From contig NW_019775494.1 of assembly GCF_001039355.2 (NCBI RefSeq), positions 259,378 through 310,619 of the forward strand: a DNA stretch of 51,242 nt, in the 5' to 3' direction. Below the pieces are notes generated by a model. It was not told where the DNA came from, did no database searches, and saw only the letters and a list, made by a program, of their open reading frames with translations. Shown in pieces: positions 1-10,243 of this stretch (the first letter of the stretch is position 1; each line of letters starts with the position of its first letter). Both the position numbers and the translations under genes were made by a program. The stretch comes from Lingula anatina (lineage: Eukaryota > Brachiopoda > Lingulata > Lingulida > Lingulidae).

Positions 1-401
1 TGTCATTATGCTGTTAACCATTATGTAATATTGCATCAGAATAGAAGAAAACACAATTTTGGGTGCTGCTGCCATGATGACCATTATGGGAAAACCATGT
101 TACTTTTGATTGCCAAACTTTCAAAAAAGAAATACAGGACTAAAATGCAGCCTGAGTTGGAAAAGCAGTCTAATTGACTTCTTTTTCTGGAAGTTTTACA
201 TTTTCAAAGTGTGAACCCATGGGCCTGAAGCCTTATGCTTGTTTCACATTTTACTTACATTGGTATTACCTGTTGAGCATAATTAAAATTTGATGTTGAA
301 TTTGCAGTTTAACATAATGTACTTTTGCATCAGAATTGACAGTAGCCTATTTTGTTTTTTCCTGCTTTTTGTCTGTGCATTTGACAGCTTTGCTGCCTTG
401 T
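1..401. repeat. Dispersed repeat, copy 1 of 3
   Basis: This stretch is repeated with high similarity at about 27990-28379 and 31715-32109. All three copies end in the same block, a TTGACAGCTTTGCTGCC motif followed by TTGTTT, after which the flanking sequence differs completely. The shared end marks an element boundary or an internal module boundary of the Helitron-like repeats that fill the window. No coding potential is seen. Confidence 0.8.
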
Positions 402-1976
402 TTAAAGTAGTTGTACCAAGTATTGGGCTCAATGTATTCCGATGAGTCACTTTTCATTTGCCCCTTCAGTTGTCTTATGATTTCCCAAAATTCTTTAGGG
501 TTTTTATTTTCCATGTGTAATAGGTTGTTCAAAATATTGTGTTTCATTTGCTTCTTTTTATATTTTACTAGTTTCTTGTATTCTTTTGTTGCTCGATGAT
601 AACTAGTTTTCAGTGCCATATTAAATGGGTCTCTTTTCAGCTTTTTTCCTAGTCCTATAGTTTCTTTTCTTAGTGTGTTACAGTCCTGGTCGAACCACGG
701 ATGTTTCATTTTGTGTTTGGATTTTTTGTTACCATGTGAACGCCTTCTTTTGAGAGCCCGGTTTGCTGCTGATTCCATTATGTTTGTGAACTCATTCACT
801 GCATCATTTACTCCCGATTCGTTATTAGCAAAGGAGGTGCATTCGTAATCTATCATTTTTTGTGTTATTCCTGCGCTTATGAAAACCTCTTCAAAGGCCA
901 CTTTGGAGCCATATAAATTTGCTTTTAATATTTGTAGTTTCATGTTGTTGTGTTTTTTCACCATGTGTTGTTTTCATTTCAAGAATGCATTCCAGTAAAC
1001 AATGGTCTGAGATATAGTCAATGGGGTTTACACAGAAATTTTTGATTGATTTGAATAGGTCTGAACCAACCACCATGTAGTCTACCACACTTTTTCCATT
1101 ATTACTGTGACATATATAGTATCCGAGAGTATCTCCCTGCTTTCTACCATTTAAGATACGTAACTGTGCAGAGATGCATAGGTTGACCAGTGAGTAGCCA
1201 AAAGGGTTAATTTTGTGGTCCAGATCAGGGGCGGAGGCAGAGATATTTTCTGACAGTCTTCCGAATTATCTTTGTTGGTCCATCCTCCTTTTTTGACCGT
1301 CTTCCGACATAAATTAGACACCCATCAATGAAAACTTGAAAATCTGACCGTCTTCCGGAAGACCCAGAAGACGGCCTAAATCCGCCCCTGCAGATTATTT
1401 CTTATCTTTACTCTTTTATCACAGGTATAAGTGTCTGGAAGTGGCACTCTGTTTACTTCATCATTCTCTATGTAATCTTTCATATTGTGTGTACGGCTGT
1501 TAAAGTCACCAGCTAGCATAATATCTCCCTTCTGGCTATATAGAGCGACTTCCTTTTCTAACACGTCATAAGTGCTCTGTTCAATTGTTCCACTTGTACT
1601 ATTCTGTGGTTTTATATAAACAAAACAAACGAAAATATCTCTTTCAAAGCCAAAGAACTCTCTTGTTAGCCGTACCCATAAGAGATCTTCACTACTACTA
1701 TCTACTCTTGTGATACCTTGCTTAAGAATTTTTCTGTAGTATACTACATGTACTATGCCACCTGAAGGTCTACCTTTCAGTTTTTTCTTATTTCGAATTT
1801 GGTGAAAATGTACATAATCACTTCCGGGGAAATTGACATTTGATCTAATGCTACTCCAGGTCTCTACAAGACCCACTATATCGTATTTAGAGAGTGTATT
1901 TACAAAGTAGGTTGTCTTTAAGTTTTTCGCTAAGGCCATGAACATTTCTCATTCCTATTCTAAGGTTTTGAGACAT
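402..1976 (-). pseudogene. Non-LTR retrotransposon fragment: endonuclease domain and linker, RT missing
   Basis: The minus strand encodes the apurinic-like endonuclease domain of a LINE, which nicks target DNA for target-primed reverse transcription. From 1976 down, the sequence shows a start-like RIGMRNVHGL, then DIVGLVETW (metal-binding Glu), GRPSGGI and LAGDFNSR. After an inserted element at 1226-1390 it resumes with ILNGR, SVVDYMVVGSD and the catalytic SDHC motif near 1000. A basic linker with KHPWFDQDC follows to about 402. Single-base frameshifts lie near 1925 (an A run) and near 960. The reverse transcriptase is absent because the fragment stops at 401 inside another repeat. Loss of the 3' part is unusual, since LINEs normally lose their 5' end, so a later insertion or rearrangement probably removed it. 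The domain call is firm; the clade is not determined. Confidence 0.9.
1226..1390. mobile_element. 165-bp MITE with perfect 10-bp TIRs (CAGGGGCGGA)
   Basis: The element begins CAGGGGCGGA and ends with its exact reverse complement. The five bases CAGAT occur on both sides (1221-1225 and 1391-1395). It sits inside the LINE endonuclease reading frame, and excising it with one CAGAT leaves the frame open across the junction (NN before, LDHKINPFG after), which confirms both the borders and a 5-bp target-site duplication. Degenerate copies lie at 14871-15034 and about 24568-24722. It has no coding capacity. The CAGGGGCGGA terminus resembles hAT ends, but those usually make 8-bp duplications, so the superfamily is left open. 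Confidence 0.92.
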
Positions 1977-2239
1977 ACTACTGAAATATTGGATGCTTAA
2001 AAGCTTCTAGTATTTTAACTGTCTTACGTCTCTGTAAGCTTTCTAGATTCAATTGTATCATTTTCAGTCCTTTAGACTGGATTGCTTACTGCGTTTATAC
2101 CATTTTTCAAACTACAGATATTGATTGCATTTAAAATCAACTTTGATCCATCGAAACAGATTCCATTGGCGTAATAACTATAATTATTTGAACTCAGTAA
2201 TCTAGTATTGCACTTGATCTATTTTGATGTAACTCAAGT

Positions 2240-2530
2240 GTGCTCCAGATAGTGCTCCAGCGGCACGGGACGGAGGAGCTAAAAAAAAAAAAAAAAAGAA
2301 AAAAAGTTCTAGGGATCCCGGATCCCCGAAAAGGCGCTCATTAATTAGAACTGACAGAAAGGGCTCCCGCTTAGGGCAGTCCTGTGCAAAAGGCGCTCGG
2401 AGCTCCCTTGACCAAAAGGGCGCTCGGAAAAAGGCGTTCGTTAATAAAAGTTGACAAGAGGGGCACGTTGCTCTGGTCATTCCAGTGCGAAAAGCTCTGT
2501 TAATCAAAGGTGACAAGAGACGCACATTTA
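2240..2530. repeat. GC-rich imperfect tandem repeat next to a poly-A tract
   Basis: After an A-rich tract at 2281-2307, three diverged units begin AAAAGGCGCTC, AAAAAGGCGTTC and AAAAGCTCTG, near 2330, 2431 and 2493. They share the layout TTAAT, then TTGACA or a similar word, then a purine block, then a CAGTCCTGTGC or CCAGTGCG end. The stretch is much richer in GC than its surroundings. Function and family are not recognised. Confidence 0.55.
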
Positions 2531-4440
2531 GTGCACACTTTAAATTGAAACTGATAAAAACACAACAATATACTCTGCAAATCCTTGCACAGTAATAAAA
2601 ACACCATCTTCAAGTACTTTTCTTGATATAGACACCTTTGCGAGTATTTCTGAGACTTCTCACATTCCTTGAAGATTATGAAATTTCTACCACTCGACCC
2701 CTGCTTAGGAATTGCACATTTTTCATGCAACTGAAAAAATTGGATTTTGCAAAGTGAATTTGATCAAGGAGTTATCTGATGCAATTAATGCATGCATGTA
2801 CAGGATACAGATATATCTACTAACAAGGACTCCGTGTAATACTAACTGTACCTGTCAGCATTAAGGGAAATTTAATTTAAATTGCCAAAGAGGGGACCCA
2901 ACACACACACACACACACACACACACACGACTGCACACACACACGCACATACACAAAGGGCAAAAAAGCTGTCCCATCTTTAATAAACTGTTTTTTAATT
3001 CTTTGGAAGGTAAGGCCTCAAGTTCTTTCATCTTTAGAAACATGTTAGCAGTTTGCAATGATCATGATACTTGGACTACACAAAATAATATACTAGTAGG
3101 CCTACTGTAGATACCGAAGTAATTTAATTAATGATTAAATTTCAGTTTCTATACCGAGGAGGGGGCCTTGAAGTTATAACTACTAACAATTCTCAATATC
3201 TTACTGTGACAGTAAGATATTGAGAATTTGCCTTCTTCTGATTTTTTTTTTGTGTTTTGGTGTTTATTAGATGGCATGGCTTGTGAAATGACATGCAGCT
3301 GCATATACTAGATTCTGCATAGATATATTATGAGAGGGAGATGGATCACTTTTGATGATATGAAATCCCTTTTCATGCTATTTCTTTGCATTTTGATTTA
3401 AGTAAGATGAAAAAAATACAAAAAAATGTAATATTATCCATGAAAAGGAGTTAAACTTGTACAGGAATGTCCAATAAATAATAGGTTTATCTACCTTTTT
3501 ATACTTTCCGTGACCTTGATCATTGACAGTACAAAGGCTTTGACAGTACAAAGACTGACCCAAGGTAAATCTATAAAATAATATAATAATATTGATCCTG
3601 TTTTTAAAAAGAGTGGTGTGTTTGTTGGTTAACTGTATGTACTGATTAAGAAGTGTAAAATAATCGCCATATTGATGTGTTGCTAAAATAAAATAAAAAA
3701 TTGACACAAATATACAATGTATATGTGTATTACATGTACAGGTATGAAAATAAAATAAAGCAAATTCAATTGATGTCTCTTTTGTTTTGTTTTTTCTTAA
3801 AAAGGAACTCTTATCGGTTGGCCTCATATAATAAATAAATGCTTATTTACAAAGAAAAAATATGAAATGTTTATTTTCCTCCATTCTTCCTGTGCAAGCC
3901 TTATTTCTCTACATAGACAATATTGAGCGGAGGAAAAGCCAAAACGAGATCAGAATACCTACAGAATGTACTGAGTCAAAACGAGGCTGGTATACGGCTG
4001 TTGCAAGGAAGACATTTTTTGCATACACGAGTGTGAATTGATTTGTGCAATTCCTGGATGAAGGTAAAGTTCCTTACATGCTTACATTTACAGAAAGCTG
4101 AATAAATTTGCCACAACTTACTGGTAATTTAAAATTGGAAGCTGTTCTCTAAGAATGTAAGCATTAGAGTCAAAGTTGAACTTCCACTGTAGCTTTAGTA
4201 AAATTTTTGGTTTCAAACTCGCTTTTCTACACAAAATAGGGTTTAAATCAACTCGAGGAGCATCTGACATGATTTGCAATTTATTTTTAAAAATGACAGT
4301 ATACATAACAAAACTTTTATACCCTTAATAGCCGAGATATTCCACCGTTTCTGACACCCTATAAATCTCAAAAAATTTCACCCAATTCAAATTCTTGAAC
4401 TTCCCATTTGGTTAAAAGCCACCTAGCGGCAGACCGGTGG
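2531..4440. other. Gene-free AT-rich stretch with microsatellite and short palindrome
   Basis: No coding region can be supported here; open frames are short or low-complexity. An AC microsatellite lies at about 2901-2945 and a perfect inverted repeat at 3188-3228. The longest open frame (3378-3827, minus) is AT-rich and has no recognisable motif. Confidence 0.6.
3188..3228. repeat. Perfect 19-bp inverted repeat with 3-nt loop
   Basis: The left arm AATTCTCAATATCTTACTG (3188-3206) is matched exactly by its reverse complement at 3210-3228, separated only by TGA. No TIR or target duplication is visible around it. Confidence 0.9.
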
Positions 4441-4479
4441 CTCCCGGGCTGACAACATTCCCCCCACTTTTATTTGAAA

Positions 4480-7400
4480 GGAGCTACTTATAAATACATG
4501 TTTGTCCATGTACAAACTCAAAATTCCTTTCGATAAATGAAATAAAGTGGATTCCAGTTGAAATGTTCGTACAGACTGTCATTAGCTGTTAGTGCTAACA
4601 ACATCACCGGGGTGATAGTCCGCCGAAGAAAAATACAAAAAATAAATAAACAGCAGAACAGACTGTGATGGGCTGTTCATTCACCAGCCAGTCACATCAC
4701 CAAAAACATAGTGATATTCCGTTCCAAAATTTCTCATAATTAAATGAAAAGAAAAATGGAATGCAAAAATAAGATCCCGGTATTTCAGAAATTACATCAA
4801 ATTAGACTGTAGTCACAAGATGGCGCCGACCTATGGCGACACTCCTTTGAGAGCAAGCATTATTTTAGTATTTTATCTGTTTTTAACACTGTGTTTGTCC
4901 ACTGCACCTGTTTTACTCAAGAGAGGAACTCCTAGCTATACAGAATGCCAATCGTGCCTCAAAATCCACTGTAACGGGACTAAACACAGAGCTAGCCTTC
5001 CACACAGCGCATTGTTTCCACTCAGAATGACAGCAGTCATGACACTAAGACAAGAAGGAAAAGGGGTAAAAGAGGAGGTCATCTGGTGAGATCCAGGAAA
5101 AGAAACCAGCGATTAGCAGTACCTAGTATCATCTTGGCTAATGTGCAGCGTTTATTCAACAAGGTTGAAGAACTGAGGTATCGCATTGCTAACTTTAGAG
5201 ACTATACTGACTGTAATGTGTTTTGTTTTACGGAAACTTGGCTGAATGATGATCACACCAACGCTAGCTTAGAACCAGCAGGTTTTACTATGTTTAGAGC
5301 AGTTCGTGATAGGGACATAACCGGGAAAAATCAAGGGGGAGGAGTATGTTTTCTTGTAAACGATCGATGGTGCACCGATGCCAGTGTAGTTTTTAACCGA
5401 TGTTCCCCGGACATAGAGTACCTAACCATCAAATGCAGACCATTTTATTTGCCAAGGGAATTCTCTTGTGTTATGCTGACCGGAGTATACACTCACCCCA
5501 GGGCGGACGAGAAGAAAGCAATGGCCACTTTGTCATCGGTCATTAACTCCTACGAAAGCTCGCACCCTAATTGCTTATCCATTGTTCTCGGCGACTTCAA
5601 CAAGACCAATTTGTAAACCGTTCTGCCAAATTACCGCTCGTATGTCACTTTTCCGACCAGAGGCAAAAATACTCTCGATAACTGCTACTGTCCAGTCAAA
5701 GGAGCGTATAAAGCGATGAGGAGATCGCCTCTGGGGAATTCAGACCACTGCACAATTCTCTTGATTCCAGCATATAAACAAGATTTGAAAAGAGGGAAAC
5801 CCGAATCTCACAACGTTAGCATCTACTCACAATCAGCTATAGATAGATTGCAGGGCTGTTTTGAGTGTACGGTGTCACGTGAAGAAACCGTCGTCGTGAA
5901 TAAACCGTTCTGACGGATTATTCACACGGGAGTACCAGTCTGTTGACTTACAGTACGTAGCTGCACATGCATTTCCAACATTTCCTCGTAGAGAAAGTTG
6001 TAGTATTATCAAACACACAATTTCTTTTTAATGAAAATGACTGAACTCTGAATTGAAAGAACATTGTAGAGTGAAAACATTTGAGTCTACGATCTACCAC
6101 GTATTTCACACAGAGCAAAACAGTTCAGTCACAATCAAAAGCTCACTTCCAACATTCCCCCGTATACTGTAGTAATAAGATTATTAAATACATACTCTCT
6201 CATGACGAAAACCACTGAATTATGAATAGAAAGATCATAGTTCAGTGCAAACAGAGCGCCTACTTAGGACGACATCGTCATACCGGAAGTTACTTCTTTC
6301 AATCTACCCTCAATGCGCATGTGCAGAACGGTTTCGTCACGGCACGGGTCTATCACGCCACAACGGATTGGTCTGTGTTGAAATGTGACAACGACATAGA
6401 GGATTACACCTTGACTTTGACGGAGTACATACGTTTCTGCGAGAAGATTTGTATACCAACTAAGACAGTGACCCGGTATCCTAATGACAAGAGATGGATG
6501 AATAAAAACGTACGCCAACTAATAAAGAAGAAAGACCAGGCATTCTGCGAAAAACAGAACGACCCAGAGACCTATCGCAGAGCTAAACTCCAACTGAAGA
6601 AGGCGATCAAAGAAGCTAAAAAATGCATGAAAAGCAAAATAGAGGAAAGCTTTAACACTAAGAACTCTAGGGAACTGTGGTCAAATATCTCCTTAATTAC
6701 TAACTACAAGGGCTCAAAACACTCTGCTGACAAAGGAGACGCGTCACTACCGGACAAACTGAATGACTTTTATGCACGCTTTGATAAAGACAATAGTTCT
6801 TCTACAACGGTTTTACTTCCGACTTCCCAAGCTGACAATACTGAAGCAGTTCCGCTCACCATTCACCCCTGGCAAGTAAAACGGCAATTTATGCGCCTCA
6901 ATGTTCGTACTTGGCGTCTGGGCCAGATGGAATTTCACCTCGTGTTCTCAAACTCTGTGCTGACCAACTTGCGTACGTCTTTACTGTCATCTACAATTGG
7001 TCTCTACAAATCCGCAAAGTACCATTTGCTCTGGAAGACGGCGTCTATCATCCCGGTACCAAAATCCAACCGAGTTACCAGCTTAAACGATCTTAGACCC
7101 GTGGCTCTGACTCCGGTGCCCATGAAAATTTTAGAAAAATTAGTTTTAAATTTTATTAAAGAAATTGTGCCGAAAACCTTGGACCCACTGCAATTCGCTT
7201 ATCGATCTAACAGAAATGTTGAAGATGCAGTTAATTTGTGCCTACACACTGTACTACAACACTTAGATAACAAAAACTCTTATGCAAGGATTTTATTTAT
7301 TGACTACAGTTCAGCTTTTAACACAATTGTGCCAGAAAAACTATATTTGAAACTTTTAAACCATCTTAAGCTACCTGTTTTTATTTGTGACTGGATTTTA

Positions 7401-8360
7401 GACTTTCTTTTAGATAGAAGACAATCTGTTTAAGTCGGCTCCTTTAGCTCAAAAATAACAGTCTTAAATACCGGTGCACCACAGGGATGCGTCCTTTCAC
7501 CTTGTCTTTACTCCCTTTTTACCTATGATTGCACTAGTGTAAGCGACGGGACTTTTCTCATGAAATTTTCGGATGATACTACGCTTGTGGGGCTTGTCAC
7601 TGATAATGACTAGAGTACATATAGAGAATCTGTTGAGTCGGTGTTAAGCTGGTGCGAGAGTAATGATCTTATCTTGAACGAAGCTAAAATCAAAGAAATG
7701 ATAGTGGATTTTAGAAGGAATCAGAATGTAAAGGTGCCACTCACCATTGGTAATGTTGAAGTTAGTAGGGTAGAGGAATTTAAACTACTTGGTATACACC
7801 TTAACAGTAAATTGAATTGGAAAGATAACACCGCAAAGAGTGAAAAGAAGGCACGGCAAAGACTGTATTTTTTAAGATCATTGAGAACTTTTACTGATAG
7901 CGTGCCTATTTTAGTCAACTTTTACAGGTGTGTAATTGAAAGCATTCTAGCGTACGGAATTATAATATGGTATAGCGGAACAGCTGGGGAGGAAAGGAAG
8001 AAATTAGCAAACGTTGTAAAAACTGCAAGCAGGATTATCGGGCAGGATCTCCCCAAGCTGGATGATGTTTTTAAGGACAGGATGGAGAAAAGAATTGTCA
8101 ACACCATGAAAGACTCTTTCCATCCTGCATCTTCTCTTTTTACTTTTTTACCAAGCAACAGTAGACTTTTAACTTTTAAAGGCAGTAAACGCTTTTTAAA
8201 CAGTTTTTATCCAAGTGCAGTGACGCATTTTAATTTGATTTCAAAACTAAATTCTTAATTTATTTATTTATTGTATTATTTTATTATTTTAGTATGTATA
8301 TTGCTCCAATGGAAAATGATTTCCGATTTTTATAATTGGCTAAATAAACTCTTATCTTAA
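4480..8360 (+). pseudogene. CR1/L2-like non-LTR retrotransposon, nearly full length, decayed
   Basis: The reading frame runs from about 4820. It opens with a hydrophobic amino end, then an arginine-rich stretch (RSRKRNQR), then the endonuclease domain with LANVQ, CFTETWL, GGGVCF, VLGDFN and SDHC. The reverse transcriptase follows with KTASIIPVPK, DLRPVALT, LDPLQFAYR, FIDYSSAFNT, GAPQGCVLSP, and FSDD in place of the usual F[AV]DD. The carboxy end has SWCESNDL, IVDFRR, KLLGIHL and a last block ending at 8258. Breaks include a frameshift near 5030, a stop at 5614, an inserted element at 5873-6362, compensating frameshifts near 6908 and 7030, and in-frame stops at 7431 and about 7612. The element is therefore dead. 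An AT-rich tail ends around 8360. Clade assignment rests on motif style only. Confidence 0.92.
5873..6362. mobile_element. 490-bp TIR element (TGTCACG...CCACA) inserted in the LINE
   Basis: The ends form imperfect inverted repeats of about 40 bp, beginning TGTCACGTGAAG on the left and ending GTGATAGACC-complement then CACGCCACA on the right. Both arms contain the block AAACCGTTCTG or its complement. ACGG flanks both sides (5869-5872, 6363-6366). Excising the element with one ACGG keeps the LINE frame open through ECTDWS, so borders and a 4-bp duplication are well supported. TGT...ACA ends with a 4-bp duplication are the style of integrase-type (Ginger-like) DNA transposons, but no transposase is present and the family is inferred. 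Confidence 0.9.
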
Positions 8361-8635
8361 CACAAAAATAAGCTACATAACAGTTATAGTCCATTAATGA
8401 CAATAGACTGTAGCGATTTATTAACACAAAATAAACTACATCACAGAGTGATAGTCTTATGGACTGTAGTCATGTGTTAACTTAGAAATAAGCTACATAA
8501 CAGTTATAGTCCATTGATCTCAATAGACTGTAGCCATTTTTCTTAAACACAAAAATAAACTACATCACAAAGTGATAGTCTAATAGACTGTAGTTATTTT
8601 TCAACACAAAAATAAACTACATCACAGAGTCTCAT
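8361..8635. repeat. Dimeric satellite patch, alternating A and B units
   Basis: Units of about 55-67 bp alternate A-B-A-B-B. A units carry AATAAGCTACATAACAG then TTATAGTCCATT and CAATAGACTGTAG. B units carry AATAAACTACATCACA then AGTGATAGTCT and GACTGTAG. The alternation gives a higher-order period of about 120 bp. The patch directly follows the LINE 3' end, and related words (AGACTGTAGTC, GTGATAGTCC) occur just before the LINE coding region at 4600-4820. Confidence 0.8.
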
Positions 8636-8739
8636 TCTTTAAGGATATTGCTAGCAATATATTTAATTTTCCCTATTGGAAAATTTTCACCGTGACGTCA
8701 CGTTTTATTATTTAACACTGGTGCTAATATCCACACAGA

Positions 8740-9110
8740 CTGAGACTCTTGTCAGCCTTGCATGAATCCGGTTGTTAACATTCCGTTAACAATGACCCCT
8801 CTGCTTTCTGCATGACACACGCAAGCATCCACTGCATACGCGATTTAAGGGATTCGGCATTCCCGGCTTCAGTTCCACGTTGAGTGACTTAAGACCGACC
8901 AAGATCAAAATTGTCTCTAGTAAAAACATCTTTCAATTTAGAAAACATCCCTTCTAAATTTGATTCTACACTATTCCCTTTAGATAATTTAAACATCACT
9001 TCCAGATGTTCAGGGATAACTTGTTTTACAAGAGACACGCAACTCGAAGAGTCTAGCCCGATGTGAACGTCACCAGCGGTTTTATTTAAATTAGGACTCC
9101 CGATGTTTGG
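8740..9110 (-). pseudogene. Ty3/gypsy Pol fragment: protease-RT linker, degenerate
   Basis: Read on the minus strand from 9110, the sequence encodes GLDSSSCVSLVKQVIPEHL, then a run ending DVFTRDNFDLGRS. This pattern (VPEHL ... F.DVF ... FDLG) is typical of the segment just before the reverse transcriptase in Ty3/gypsy polyproteins. An in-frame TAA follows at 8889-8891. The next codons (EAGNAESLKSRMQWM, QKAE) still match the start of the RT region before frame is lost around 8810. The rest of RT, RNase H and integrase are absent. It lies downstream of the gag-like frame in the same orientation, so both belong to one truncated element. Confidence 0.8.
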
Positions 9111-10243
9111 AGTCTTGAAAGATGTTATACTACCGGTAGTTTTGCGTTAATTTTTAGTTTTACAAACGTCTTCCAGTGAATGGGGCACTTGAAGGGCCCT
9201 TAGTGCTTCCACCCACCTTCAGAGTCTGTGACATTTAGTCCTTTTTCAATCGGTTACTTGTTCTAGGGATATTCTCGAAATTAGGAGAATTAACACTTGA
9301 AACCCCTGCAGAATTTAATCCCACAAGTTAAGTCTAGTTCGGGTGTACACTTGTTCTAGGGATGTTACCAGTTATAGGAGGGTGAATGAAAACCTCCACT
9401 AGTATGTTTTATCCCACTAGCGTATTTTAAGATTCGATACCGGTTTTAGGGACAGCTGATTTTACGAATAATTTCAGGTGTTCCCATCGGTACATGTTGT
9501 CTCACCAGCTTTGTAACTGATAATGCAGGCACAGATTTTTTTTAACTTTACAATCCACCCCCTAAGCTAATACCCATCCAATTTAGAGGTTTCCAAAATG
9601 CGTTTACCACCGTAGCTACCACATGACTTTACCACACGAAGTTTTCTTTATTGATCGGAATTTTCGTACAGCACCATTCTCTGAATTAGTGACCCCATTT
9701 TACTCTTTTTCTTTCCATGACTACTTTTCAGTCTGTTTATTGATTTCGCATGTAATCATGTTCCGATTTTGGGGATACCACTGTTCTTTTCATTTCGCTA
9801 TACGTACTAGAGCTATTCTTATTCCTTTGATCTGTGAATCCTTTGTCCCGCTTTATCTTTTCCGCCAATTTGCAGAAAACTTAAGTTGCACTGAACATAT
9901 GCATTCAATTTTAAAATTGTCATTAGTGCTACATGTACAACAACTGATTCTAAAATGACTCAAAATTATGTATGCAAACCCGTTTTCCTAATTTCCGATC
10001 ATTCCCTGCAGCAAGAGATAGTAGGTCGAGGCAACCTAAAACTGATGGCTAACCTTAAATGCGCGCAATGCACTCTTCCTGACATTACAGAAATCTGCGC
10101 GTCCACGTCCACTTTTCCACTGATCTACACCCGAGACCACTTAATGGATGAAAAATTGCCTGAAAGCCTAGGATTTTGATCTATACTAGGATCAGACTCC
10201 CACTCTACGCCCCTACGTTAATTTTGCTGCAATGATTGTTCTA
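9111..10243 (-). other. Decayed interior of the gypsy-like element
   Basis: This is the expected protease region between the zinc knuckle and the RT linker. On the minus strand it has many stops, and no clear DTG or DSG protease active site can be found. Plus-strand open frames at 9623-9958 and 9955-10179 have no motifs and are taken as chance. Confidence 0.5.

Noticed and set aside
3188-3228. MicroRNA precursor
   Set aside because: The stem is 19 bp with a three-base loop, too short for a Dicer or Drosha substrate.
3378-3827. 149-codon minus-strand open frame
   Set aside because: AT-rich, low-complexity composition, no motif, no splice or neighbour support.
9623-10179. Two adjacent plus-strand open frames
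   Set aside because: They lie antisense to the decayed gypsy-like element and show no recognisable domain.
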